Shown piece by piece: positions 6,504 to 14,374 of a stretch of DNA of 14,374 bases. The number at the start of each line of letters is the position of its first letter. Positions within the stretch are counted from its first letter, which is position 1. The stretch comes from an uncultured Prevotella sp. GTDB taxonomy: Bacteria; Bacteroidota; Bacteroidia; Bacteroidales; Bacteroidaceae. The DNA lies in the NCBI GenBank assembly GCA_937916405.1, contig CALFUF010000048.1, forward strand, positions 1 through 14,374. The letters run 5' to 3'. The position numbers and the translations under genes are program-made. The notes below the pieces were generated by a model. That model ran no database searches, was not told the origin of the DNA, and saw only the letters and a list, made by a program, of their open reading frames with translations.

Positions 6504-8855
6504 TTAGAACGGATAACCAATAGCGAAATGGAGTGTCTGGTTTCTTTTAAAGCCATCGGTATTAAAGAAACCTGACTTAGCTGTCTCATAAGGTACATGG
6601 AGACCGATTCCCCAGTCGAGACGGAGGATGAGGAAATCGAGATCGTAACGGAGTCCGACACCTGTGCCTACGGCAAGATCACGAAGACAGTTCTTGAAAC
6701 GGAAATGTCCCTGATCGGAAATATTGCCTGTCGCCCCACTGAAACTTTGATTGTCAGAGGAATTCCATACGTTTCCGGCATCAAGGAACAGGGCACCATG
6801 AAGGTTACCGAAGAGACGGTGACGATACTCCAGATTTGCCACAAACTTGATATTACCATTACGCATCAGATAGTCTACTGCTTTATCACCGAAGGACTCG
6901 ATACGCCCGGGACCTACCCCACGGACAGAGAAGGCTCGGATACTGTTGGCGCCTCCCACATAGAACATCTCGGAGTTGGGAACAGCATCTGAATTACCAT
7001 AGAACCAGATATATCCTGCATTAACATGTCCCACCAGTTGCGACTCACTACTGAGTGTCCATGTCTTGGTAAGGTCTGTCTCTAATTTAACAAACTGGGA
7101 ATAGGGATTCTTAAACAACGTCTTGTTTTTCTCATTCCATTTCTTACCACCTATCATATAACCCAACGACAACAGGTTTCCTGATTCCGCAATAGTGGTC
7201 TCCCAACGGATGGGATGCAGCTTACCTGCAGGACTGGTATAGATATAGGTGTAACGCATCTCGGGGATGAAGTGATCCTGCATCGTCGCCGCAAGGTAGG
7301 GATTTGTCTTCACCAGTTCGTCATAGGCATCGGTATGACTGTTCATAAACTGATACTTCACCGTCAATGGTGAGAACTCATGACGACTTTGGGCAGAGGT
7401 CTGCCATTTATAAGTCCACTCCCCACTAAAGACATGCATCTTATAATAGCTGGGGCGATAGATGATATCTGTAGATAATTTAGCTAAGGTAAGTGGCGTG
7501 GAATAGAAACGCTGACGACGGATGAGTCGCCCATCCTTGCTACGACGTACCCGGTTGCCACCAAAGAAGGGAGCGATAATACGGGGGAACTCGATGCTGA
7601 CATCAGCACCATACTCATAGTTATTCATCGAGGAGCCACCACTTGTAGACCATTCATAAGAACCATGCAGGTTGATATCTATCTTCTCTCCCCCACGGAA
7701 GGCATTACGACGGGTGACACCCAGCTTCAGCTCTGGACCCACACGTCCGATGGTGCGGGCATTGAAATTGGTCTCAATATAGAAATCCCACGGTTTGTCG
7801 AACACACAATTGAGGGTCAGATCCAGCGTATCACAGGTTGCCGTCGTGTCACGGGGCGTAAACACAAAGTCTGTTGACGAGAAGAGTCCCATGGCATTGA
7901 GCTTGTTAATAGACTGCACATAGTTGTCATAGCTATACAACTGACGAGGACGCAGTTTCATATCCGCCATCAGCACACGAGTACGGATAGGTGGTTTCTT
8001 ACCTGAGAAGCGGACAGTGAAATAACGACGATGCAACGAGTCGGTCAGTTGCTCCATGAAGGTCTTACGCATATTGATATTCACCCTACCGATATACCAT
8101 TTATGGAGTGCTTGCTCTGGGACATCTTTTGCCAATTGGAAACGTAACTGTGCCTTACCATCAACGGCAAAGGTATCTGCCAGATAGGAGGCATAACTCG
8201 ACTGATAATAGAAATAGCCGTTATTACGTAACAACAGGTTGACACGGCTACGCTCTGCATCCAGATTAGAGACGACAAAAGGATCGCCTTTATGGATCTT
8301 CGCCTCATCCAAGGTAGCTTGAATAAGACTGTCAGCCTCGGCAGGAAAACCGAAATAGCCGACACTGTCAAGATAGTATAAACGACCAGGATTCACCTTA
8401 TAACCGATCTTTGCTGTCTTCGTATTCTTTTGTGGTACTACCTCATACCCCACCTGTCCGTTGAAATAACCGTGGTTACGTAATACTGAACGAGCCACGG
8501 AAGAGCGTAAATCCGGATTTACCCATGACATCAGCACGGGCTGTTTTCCAAAGGTCTTAGTCATCCATTTGGCAAAACCTGAGTCTTTTCCACTATAATG
8601 GTTCCACAATGACAAACCGAAAGAGAAAGGCATACGATGATAGCTGCTGCCGAAGATAGCACCATTGGGCGCCGTGGCAAGGGCTGCCTCCACCTCCTCC
8701 TGGGTCTGGGTGAAGTTATCGTTCGCCTCGTAGTTCTCGTAGGCAATCTTCGTCAGACCTGTGAAGAGCTTGTCATCCTCTGGGATATTCTTTGTCATCG
8801 AACAGGAGGAGAGCAACAGACCAGCGATCATATATAGAATACTATTTCTTTTCAT
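6504..8855 (-). CDS. tamL: Translocation and assembly module lipoprotein TamL (Omp85/BamA family)
   Basis: This 783-residue outer-membrane protein has a lipoprotein signal peptide ending LLSSC, with Cys18 as the lipidated residue; this is unlike proteobacterial TamA, which has no lipid anchor. POTRA-like repeats are visible at about 128-167, 211-242 and 308-355, followed by a surface-antigen (D15) beta barrel over roughly the second half. The Omp85 loop-6 region is GGANSIRAF at 634-642, where the canonical VRGF/Y reads IRAF. The last residues, HFAIGYPF, end in Phe as a barrel insertion signal. The residues after Cys18 (SMTKN) lack an acidic surface-export signal, so the anchor probably stays on the periplasmic leaflet. 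The gene overlaps the end of tamB by 14 nt. TamL with TamB is thought to serve outer-membrane assembly and lipid homeostasis; the exact role here is inferred. Confidence 0.9.
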   Translation of the reverse strand: MKRNSILYMIAGLLLSSCSMTKNIPEDDKLFTGLTKIAYENYEANDNFTQTQEEVEAALATAPNGAIFGSSYHRMPFSFGLSLWNHYSGKDSGFAKWMTKTFGKQPVLMSWVNPDLRSSVARSVLRNHGYFNGQVGYEVVPQKNTKTAKIGYKVNPGRLYYLDSVGYFGFPAEADSLIQATLDEAKIHKGDPFVVSNLDAERSRVNLLLRNNGYFYYQSSYASYLADTFAVDGKAQLRFQLAKDVPEQALHKWYIGRVNINMRKTFMEQLTDSLHRRYFTVRFSGKKPPIRTRVLMADMKLRPRQLYSYDNYVQSINKLNAMGLFSSTDFVFTPRDTTATCDTLDLTLNCVFDKPWDFYIETNFNARTIGRVGPELKLGVTRRNAFRGGEKIDINLHGSYEWSTSGGSSMNNYEYGADVSIEFPRIIAPFFGGNRVRRSKDGRLIRRQRFYSTPLTLAKLSTDIIYRPSYYKMHVFSGEWTYKWQTSAQSRHEFSPLTVKYQFMNSHTDAYDELVKTNPYLAATMQDHFIPEMRYTYIYTSPAGKLHPIRWETTIAESGNLLSLGYMIGGKKWNEKNKTLFKNPYSQFVKLETDLTKTWTLSSESQLVGHVNAGYIWFYGNSDAVPNSEMFYVGGANSIRAFSVRGVGPGRIESFGDKAVDYLMRNGNIKFVANLEYRHRLFGNLHGALFLDAGNVWNSSDNQSFSGATGNISDQGHFRFKNCLRDLAVGTGVGLRYDLDFLILRLDWGIGLHVPYETAKSGFFNTDGFKRNQTLHFAIGYPF

Positions 8856-11800
8856 TGCTTTCAGTTTTTAGGGAGTCAGTAGGAGTACTCAGATTATTCT
8901 GATTACTCTGATTATTCGGAGTACTCGGATTATTCTGCATTCTCTGCGGTCGCAGGTTCTGCTCTTTAAAGCGGAAGATATCCCAGAAGTTCTGTAAAGA
9001 ACGGCGCCAAGTGAATCCTGCACCATATTTCTGGGTATAACCATCCAACCAATCGTAACTGTTGTTCTGGTAATACAACGTGATAAACTTATTAGCCGTC
9101 TGGTCAAGACGATACTCGAGCGACACGTTATCAAAGAAGGAATTGTTACGCTCCTGTAACTCAGCACCTGATGACACCTTACCACCAACGGCAATCTTCA
9201 AACGGTTGTCCATGAACCGTTTGGCAAACTTAAACGAGTAGTCGGTATGCATGGCTCCAGAGGCATCCGTGGAATTGTCCATACCAAACGAGAGGTCGAG
9301 GGTACGCAGGGCATTTCCCGTAATCTGGTTGATCTCTGAGTTCAGGAAGGAACTGAGGGCAGAGTTCATGGAGAAGCCTCCTGTGTTACCATCAGCAAGA
9401 TACATTCCTGTTGTCAACATCGTCACAGCGAGTTTACCTCGTTGCTCCACACCCATTGCCTGTAACTCACCATGCATCTGCATATCCTCTGGGGCATCCA
9501 GCGTGAACTCCAGACCCATGTCACTAAGGGTCTTGGTGATGACGACACCACAGTCGAAATCCACACTACGTCCTGCCCCACTGCTACTGGAGACTGCCGC
9601 ACGGGTGCGTTCTGTTGCCGTGATATTCAGCGTAGGATTCATCGGCTCTCCCGTGAACTCAATATATGAGCCGTCACGAATCGTGAAAGTTTTCAACGGA
9701 ATGACTGGCAACGAGTATTTCATCTCTCCATTTGACAGGGTATATCGACCACGCAGCTGGAGGTCCTCCACAGGAGAATATTGCATACGAAGAGTACCAC
9801 CTCCCATCAAGTCGATATAGTTGGAGTGGTCGGCATTCAGATATGCCATGATATGAGTACCCTTCGATACATCAACGGTCATATCCATGGTAAAGCCATT
9901 CAGTTGCGGACGCTCCACTACCACTTGTGCGGTGTCACTGAAGTCGGTAAACTTAACGAGTTCCTCTAAATGGTTATCGGTAGATAATGGAGTGTCACGC
10001 AACACATAACTCATATCTGTTGAGCATAACACATTCAGTCTGCCTCGCATATTCAAGTTATCCAACGTACCCTGCATCCTGGCGAATATGTCCACAAATG
10101 CTTTTCCATAGGCTATACTGTTGGGATTCTCTTTGGCTCCAATAACCTGATAGTCCTTGGCACGCATACGAAGGTCTACCAGGATATGGTCGAGATTCGA
10201 GAAGTTGATGCTACCCATCAATGTCAATGGGTTCTCGTTATACGCATACAGGGAGAAGTTCTCTAATAGGAGGTTGGAACCTACAACACGCACAGGGTCG
10301 TTGTCAAAGCGCAGACGCATGCCATAAGGAACGCTGACAAGATAGGAGGAGTCAAGGTATATTTCTCCATTGACTTGTGGCGTCTTCAAAGCTCCTTTGA
10401 TTGTTAACTCTCCTTCTCCAAGACCTTCTAAGCCTACAATCTGGTCTGGAACAAAACCATTAACTATCTCCAAGGGGAAACGGGTCAACTGCAACTTAGC
10501 GTCCAAGGCGCCCTCACCCTCATTATAATAGGTACCGTTCAACAATCCAATCTCCATGTCATCCTTCATAAGACGGGCTTCCACAGCATGAGCGTCATTC
10601 TCTTTCTGCAGATAAACCAGCTCTGTGCTCACATTACCTACCGGACTCTTCTCGTAAGTCATGTTCTGGACAGCCATATCACTGACCATTGAGAAACGAC
10701 CATTCTCATGCTGTATCACATGGTAGTCACCATCCATAATACCTGTGATACGTGGAACGTACGGAAGGACGGAGGTGATCTCACCGAGATTGAAACGGTT
10801 CAGGCTGACAGTGATATCCTGTAAGGCATTAGGCTCACTCTCTTCGGAATAGATTTTAACACCCATCCCGTCATCTGCCACCAGGTCAATCTTCGCTTTC
10901 AGCTTACGGTCGCCCCCTAAGAAGATAAAGTTATCTTTATTCAGCGCAAACTCCTTATAGCCTAATGTCGGACGGTCTGGTACTAGATGAACATGTATTC
11001 CACTGTCGACCATCTCTGCTTGTGCACCGATACGAGCACCCAGTTTATTCTCTGAGTCAAAATAGCGGACGCCCATTGTCGCGCCTCGTTCTTGCAGTAC
11101 TCCGTCAAAGAGAGCGTTAAAGACAAACTGTGGGTTACGCTTGTTATTACGTATCTGTCCTCCAAAACTGAGGTATTCTTTCCGCTGTGTCAATCGGAAA
11201 TTGATGGTATCCAGACGGGTACTGCCATAGACTAAGGAATGGATGTGCCCCTTGCCATTGACACCTGTCTCTGGAGAGGTCGACATATCAAAGAGCAAGT
11301 CTTTGAAATCGATATCCTGTCCGCTCTTCAAAAGGGTGGCAACAGGATTGTCTTTCTTGCTCTCCACATGGAGCTTTAGGGTAGGCAGCAGTCTACGCAA
11401 TGCTGGCTGGTCGATAATCTTTTGATTATATTGTGCCATCGTAGAGTCTGACAGTATCGTCAGCTGCTTCAGCACCTGCTCGTAATGTCCACTGGCATCG
11501 ACTTTCACGATAAAGTCTCCTGCCTGTATACGGGCATAAGTGGTATCGGCACGAAGATTGATGAGTAATCCTAAGTCTTCAGGGCGATAGACCTTGGCTG
11601 AGTCTCTGATGGTGAAATCGGTGAAGAAACCACTGGCATAATGGGTCTTGTTGAGGTCGGAACTGACATCCACATGACCGCAAAGTCCTATCGTCAGGGG
11701 CTTGTCTACTAAGTGAAGACGGTAGAGGTCCAACTGTGCCATATCGGCTGTGATGGTACCATCCAACTTTTTCTTGTTCAGCAGGGCATCAAGCGCAATC

Positions 11801-13503
11801 GTACCATTCAGCAATTGGTTATCACCAGTGATATTGGCAAAGGCACGACCGTTCTTGACATTTGCTGTAGCCACCATATTATTCAGCTGATAAGACCCGT
11901 ATCTCAATTGGTGAATCTTTGCGTCAGCCTCCAATGTAGTACGGGGGGAGAAGAAGTCTGTCCCCTGCCCTTTCGCCACCATATCGGCTGAGACGGTATA
12001 GATAGAGTCTCTGGGCATGAAATGATGCACGTTAAGGTCACGGACATCTACTTTTGCATCATAACGCATGGCATCGGCATTGAAATGACCATTTGCCTTG
12101 ACCGTACCTTTCCCCTCATGCATCACGACATCTGCGGAATATTGCGCACCATCAGCCCTGACAAGTCCTTGAGCAGTAATACCACGAGGAATACGATAGT
12201 CACGTTGCATATCTTTCGGCAACAGCCCCGTAATGAATCCCAACTCTTCTGTCCATGCCTTGAAATCGACCTTGGCACGAAGACGTTTGGGATCGGTCAG
12301 ATTAGCGGCAAAGCCAGTAGCGGTAGCATGGAAAGCGGAGGGTAATGACACGTCGAGTCCGTCAAACTCCATATAATCCATATTACCATTGACTGAGCCT
12401 TTCACACTTAACGGGTAGTTGGGCCAATGCTGTTGGAACGACTGGGGCATACCTCCCATGAAGCGCATCAGGTCTTGTTTACCTAACTGCGCATTCATCC
12501 TCATACGCATCTTTCCAGACTCTATCTGATCCATCAGGGAGAGGGGCATATCCAACTCCACCTCTACATCAGAGTCTGGCGTTCTCAGGTGCAACTTGGG
12601 GAGTTTGATCTTACCATTCTCCATCGCTACCTGCCCTGTCAGATTGACTACTTGCAGACCGCTCTTCTCCTTCAACTGAACGGAGCGCATCACCAGTCGT
12701 GCCGTTGGGTCGTGATAATAAACAGAGTCAACACCGATATCTACATGACTGAAATCGATATGGTTATAGTCAAGTCCCTCTATCTGCGGCTCATAGTTCT
12801 GTTCATACTGCAGACTACCGTTATTCCAGTCTAAGGAGGCAAGCTGGTAAGTCTGGGTACCCAGGTCAAAGTCCCCCTCTTTAGCAAGCAACCGTCCGAA
12901 ATGTGCTTTCACACTCATCGTGTCTCCTGACATATGGAGTACCACGTCTGAGCGCATGATTCTCAGACTGTCTGCAAAGATTTTCCATCGGTTTTCGGAA
13001 GTCGTGGTATCCTCAGGGACACTATCGCTCAAGGCGACATCTATCCTCGCCTCCTCTAATCGGGCACCATTAATCTCAACGGTCTGCTTGTCAAGGTCAA
13101 TACCTTTGCTCGACAAGGCGAGGCGCTTGAATTGTCCCTTGACACGGGCAGCATCCACAAACTGGACGGTATTGAACTTAGCATTGTTGACTTCCAGTTC
13201 ATTGATAATGACTTTACTCTTTAGCAAGGGTAAAAACTGGATGTCTACCACCATGCGCTCCACATCAGCTATCGTATCTGGCTGCTGAATGACATGAAAG
13301 CCGTCAATACCTAAGTCTAAAGGGAAAGAAAGATTCACATGGTCGACAGTAATCTGCATCCCTGTTTTCTCTGACGCGATAGCCGCTACCTTATCCACCA
13401 TCCAGTTCTGCACAGGAGGGAAATAAAGCAGCATCGTCAGAATCAGAAAAAGCAGAATGGGACTCAGCAGAACACCCAATATCCACCAGAAAGCTTTCTT
13501 CAT
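8842..13503 (-). CDS. tamB: Translocation/assembly module protein TamB (AsmA-like, DUF490)
   Basis: This 1553-residue protein begins with an uncleaved-looking signal anchor (about residues 5-28) and the FPPVQNW context common to AsmA-like proteins. A very long stretch of alternating beta-strand sequence follows, typical of bridge-like lipid transfer proteins that span the periplasm. The last several hundred residues have the DUF490 character (for example LRGRYTLSNGEMKYSLPVIP and the terminal beta strands near SFKFAKRF). After the domain comes a polar tail of about 45 residues rich in Asn, Gln, Ser, Thr and Pro, encoded by a 9-bp tandem repeat. It precedes tamL in one unit and should contact the TamL POTRA domains. 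The start at 13503 puts the membrane anchor right at the N terminus and lies 7 nt from a perfect palindrome. Bridge function is established for the family; the cargo here is unknown. Confidence 0.92.
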   Translation of the reverse strand: MKKAFWWILGVLLSPILLFLILTMLLYFPPVQNWMVDKVAAIASEKTGMQITVDHVNLSFPLDLGIDGFHVIQQPDTIADVERMVVDIQFLPLLKSKVIINELEVNNAKFNTVQFVDAARVKGQFKRLALSSKGIDLDKQTVEINGARLEEARIDVALSDSVPEDTTTSENRWKIFADSLRIMRSDVVLHMSGDTMSVKAHFGRLLAKEGDFDLGTQTYQLASLDWNNGSLQYEQNYEPQIEGLDYNHIDFSHVDIGVDSVYYHDPTARLVMRSVQLKEKSGLQVVNLTGQVAMENGKIKLPKLHLRTPDSDVEVELDMPLSLMDQIESGKMRMRMNAQLGKQDLMRFMGGMPQSFQQHWPNYPLSVKGSVNGNMDYMEFDGLDVSLPSAFHATATGFAANLTDPKRLRAKVDFKAWTEELGFITGLLPKDMQRDYRIPRGITAQGLVRADGAQYSADVVMHEGKGTVKANGHFNADAMRYDAKVDVRDLNVHHFMPRDSIYTVSADMVAKGQGTDFFSPRTTLEADAKIHQLRYGSYQLNNMVATANVKNGRAFANITGDNQLLNGTIALDALLNKKKLDGTITADMAQLDLYRLHLVDKPLTIGLCGHVDVSSDLNKTHYASGFFTDFTIRDSAKVYRPEDLGLLINLRADTTYARIQAGDFIVKVDASGHYEQVLKQLTILSDSTMAQYNQKIIDQPALRRLLPTLKLHVESKKDNPVATLLKSGQDIDFKDLLFDMSTSPETGVNGKGHIHSLVYGSTRLDTINFRLTQRKEYLSFGGQIRNNKRNPQFVFNALFDGVLQERGATMGVRYFDSENKLGARIGAQAEMVDSGIHVHLVPDRPTLGYKEFALNKDNFIFLGGDRKLKAKIDLVADDGMGVKIYSEESEPNALQDITVSLNRFNLGEITSVLPYVPRITGIMDGDYHVIQHENGRFSMVSDMAVQNMTYEKSPVGNVSTELVYLQKENDAHAVEARLMKDDMEIGLLNGTYYNEGEGALDAKLQLTRFPLEIVNGFVPDQIVGLEGLGEGELTIKGALKTPQVNGEIYLDSSYLVSVPYGMRLRFDNDPVRVVGSNLLLENFSLYAYNENPLTLMGSINFSNLDHILVDLRMRAKDYQVIGAKENPNSIAYGKAFVDIFARMQGTLDNLNMRGRLNVLCSTDMSYVLRDTPLSTDNHLEELVKFTDFSDTAQVVVERPQLNGFTMDMTVDVSKGTHIMAYLNADHSNYIDLMGGGTLRMQYSPVEDLQLRGRYTLSNGEMKYSLPVIPLKTFTIRDGSYIEFTGEPMNPTLNITATERTRAAVSSSSGAGRSVDFDCGVVITKTLSDMGLEFTLDAPEDMQMHGELQAMGVEQRGKLAVTMLTTGMYLADGNTGGFSMNSALSSFLNSEINQITGNALRTLDLSFGMDNSTDASGAMHTDYSFKFAKRFMDNRLKIAVGGKVSSGAELQERNNSFFDNVSLEYRLDQTANKFITLYYQNNSYDWLDGYTQKYGAGFTWRRSLQNFWDIFRFKEQNLRPQRMQNNPSTPNNQSNQNNLSTPTDSLKTESNEKK
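8883..8945. repeat. Imperfect 9-bp tandem repeat encoding the TamB C-terminal tail
   Basis: Seven 9-bp units are in perfect register (for example GATTATTCT, GATTACTCT, GATTATTCG, GAGTACTCG on the plus strand). In tamB each unit encodes three residues, read in order as QNN, PST, PNN, QSN, QNN, LST, giving a [Q/P/L]-[N/S]-[N/T] pattern. The period is a multiple of three, so unit gain or loss would change tail length without breaking the frame. Confidence 0.8.
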
Positions 13504-13509
13504 GCGCCG

Positions 13510-13537
13510 TTACTTTGCAAAATCTTTTGCAAAGTAA
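13510..13537. promoter_or_regulatory. Perfect 28-bp palindrome upstream of tamB (possible operator)
   Basis: Arms TTACTTTGCAAAA (13510-13522) and TTTTGCAAAGTAA (13525-13537) match perfectly over 13 bp with a 2-bp centre. It fills half of the 57-bp gap between the pseudouridine synthase stop and the tamB start, 7 nt before the ATG. No T-run follows on the minus strand, so it does not look like a terminator. The symmetry with a minimal spacer suits a dimeric DNA-binding protein. Each arm contains TTACTTTG, one mismatch from a -7 box. No regulator is identified. Confidence 0.55.
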
Positions 13538-13560
13538 GTAAAAATATCGGAAATACGAAA

Positions 13561-14238
13561 CTATTTACCAAGAAATTTGATGTTTTGCCAAATATTATCC
13601 GCTGGTAATGGTGACTCCACAACGATAGGTTCTTTGGAAACGGGATGGATAAACTCAATACGACGTGCTAATAACGAGATACCACCATCAGGATTGCTTC
13701 GCTTAGCGCCATATTTCAGATCTCCCTTGATAGGACAATCGATAGTTGACAGCTGGCAACGTATCTGATGGTGCCTGCCTGTCATCAGATTAATCTCTAA
13801 CAGATAATAATGGTCTGACTGCCCAATGAGTTTATAATGCAACAGACATTTCTTGGAACCAGGAACCTCATGATAATAGGCGTAACTCTTATTTTGCTTT
13901 TCATTACGCACCATCCAGTGCTCCAGTGTTGTCTCTTCCTCCTCTGGCTTTTCCTGTACCAATGCCCAATAGGTCTTGTGAATCTCACCATTCCTGAACA
14001 TGTCATTCAGACGGCGTAGTGCTTTCGAGGTACGAGCAAACATCACCAGTCCACTCACAGGGCGGTCCAAACGGTGTACTACACCAAGAAACACAAGTCC
14101 TGGTTTGGCATATTTATCTTTGAGATACGCCTTCACCGTCTCAGACAAGGGAGTGTCACCAGTCTTGTCGCCCTGTACAATCTCTCCACTCTCCTTATAG
14201 ACAATAATAATATGATTATCCTCGTAGAGTACTTTCAT
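13561..14238 (-). CDS. RluA-family RNA pseudouridine synthase
   Basis: This 225-residue enzyme isomerises uridine to pseudouridine in rRNA or tRNA. The catalytic motif is HRLDRPVSG at 55-63 with Asp58 as the nucleophile, and the second family motif is TGRHHQIR at 153-160. A further conserved region is GDLKYGA at 172-178. There is no N-terminal S4 RNA-binding domain; the catalytic domain starts almost at once (VLYEDNHIIIVYK), as in RluA and TruC-like members rather than RluC/RluD. Which RNA and position it modifies cannot be told. It lies just after the rRNA operon terminator on the same strand and before tamB. Its promoter places the transcript start only a few bases before the ATG. Confidence 0.9.
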   Translation of the reverse strand: MKVLYEDNHIIIVYKESGEIVQGDKTGDTPLSETVKAYLKDKYAKPGLVFLGVVHRLDRPVSGLVMFARTSKALRRLNDMFRNGEIHKTYWALVQEKPEEEETTLEHWMVRNEKQNKSYAYYHEVPGSKKCLLHYKLIGQSDHYYLLEINLMTGRHHQIRCQLSTIDCPIKGDLKYGAKRSNPDGGISLLARRIEFIHPVSKEPIVVESPLPADNIWQNIKFLGK

Positions 14239-14246
14239 AACGAGTG

Positions 14247-14277
14247 CAAAGTTAATGACTTTATTTCAAAAAACAAA
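14247..14277 (-). promoter_or_regulatory. Bacteroidota-type promoter of the pseudouridine synthase gene
   Basis: On the minus strand TTTG (14274-14277) is followed after 19 nt by TAACTTTG (14247-14254), matching the -33/-7 consensus. The -7 box ends only 8 nt before the ATG, so the transcript would start about 2-5 nt before the start codon. The -33 element abuts the rRNA terminator stem. Confidence 0.6.
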
Positions 14278-14311
14278 GAAGCCCTGCTATCTTTTTCGAT
14301 AACAGGGCTTC
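14278..14311 (-). terminator. Rho-independent terminator of the rRNA operon
   Basis: GAAGCCCTG (14278-14286) and CAGGGCTTC (14303-14311) form a 9-bp GC-containing stem, extended by TATC/GATA after one mismatch, with a 6-nt loop. On the minus strand it is followed by a T-rich tract (14264-14277). It lies about 10-15 nt after the 5S rRNA end. Confidence 0.9.
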
Positions 14312-14321
14312 ATCATTATAA

Positions 14322-14374
14322 AAAGTGGCGGCCTCCTACTCTCCCGCATTGCATTGCAGTACCATCGGCGCAGG
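14322..14374 (-). rRNA. rrf: 5S ribosomal RNA, 3' part (cut by window edge)
   Basis: Read on the minus strand, the last 53 or so bases match the 3' half of bacterial 5S rRNA, including CCGATGGTACTGC, GCGGGAGAGTAGG and the closing GCCGCCA of helix I. The 5' half lies beyond the window. The exact 3' end (about 14321-14325) is estimated. It marks the downstream end of an rRNA operon transcribed leftward into this window. Confidence 0.9.

Noticed and set aside
6597..6992. A 131-codon plus-strand ORF antisense to tamL
   Set aside because: It overlaps the conserved barrel region of tamL, has no initiation context and reads as a low-complexity shadow rich in Glu, Thr and Ile.
9251..9820. A 189-codon plus-strand ORF inside tamB
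   Set aside because: It is the longest antisense reading but shows no domain, signal or promoter, and it lies fully within a well-supported 1553-codon gene. Its composition looks like reverse-complement beta-strand coding sequence.
13504..13560. A consensus promoter for tamB
   Set aside because: The best candidate, TTACTTTG on the minus strand, differs from TAnnTTTG at one position and has no TTTG 19-21 nt upstream, so I list only the palindrome.
1..14374. Mobile elements, CRISPR arrays, phage or defence systems
   Set aside because: I looked for transposase or integrase motifs, terminal inverted repeats, spaced direct repeats and defence domains and saw none; all genes look like chromosomal core or envelope functions.

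Overview
The window reads as chromosomal core DNA of a Bacteroidota bacterium, most likely Prevotella in the broad sense (Prevotella/Segatella/Xylanibacter). The reasons are Bacteroidota-type promoters (TAnnTTTG -7 boxes, some with TTTG 19-20 nt upstream), few Shine-Dalgarno sequences, a lipoprotein member of the Omp85 family (TamL) paired with TamB, a tiny abundant-looking lipoprotein, and an IorA of the short type that ends before the ferredoxin domain. I see no transposase, integrase, phage gene, CRISPR array, tRNA or restriction/defence gene. The genus is inferred from general features, not from a search.

Layout, left to right. Positions 21-56 hold a terminator for the leftward operon that follows. 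Positions 62-3548 (minus strand) are iorA-iorB-aminotransferase, a tightly coupled operon for interconverting aromatic amino acids, arylpyruvates and arylacetyl-CoA, with its own -33/-7 promoter at 3578-3609. Positions 3611-5969 (minus) are mtaB (tRNA ms2t6A37 methylthiotransferase) overlapping a family 2 glycosyltransferase by 8 nt. Positions 5970-6237 are a 268-bp AT-rich divergent promoter region. Positions 6238-6399 (plus) encode a 53-residue acidic lipoprotein with its own promoter and a strong terminator at 6432-6461. Positions 6504-13503 (minus) are tamB followed by tamL, overlapping by 14 nt; together they form the Bacteroidota version of the translocation and assembly module, spanning periplasm and outer membrane. 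Positions 13561-14238 (minus) encode an RluA-family pseudouridine synthase. The right edge carries the 3' half of a 5S rRNA gene and the rRNA operon terminator, also minus strand.

Apart from the small lipoprotein, every gene is on the minus strand, following the direction of the rRNA operon. The genes fall into three themes: RNA maturation (5S, RluA-like, MtaB), the cell envelope (TamB/TamL, the glycosyltransferase, the small lipoprotein) and anaerobic aromatic 2-oxoacid metabolism (IorAB plus aminotransferase). No stretch longer than 300 bases lacks a gene. The least-explained elements are the small repeat-bearing lipoprotein and its upstream mini-ORF, a perfect 28-bp palindrome just before tamB, a 9-bp tandem repeat encoding the TamB tail, and a promoter placed so that the pseudouridine synthase mRNA would be almost leaderless. 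I did not find evidence of a wholly new system here.
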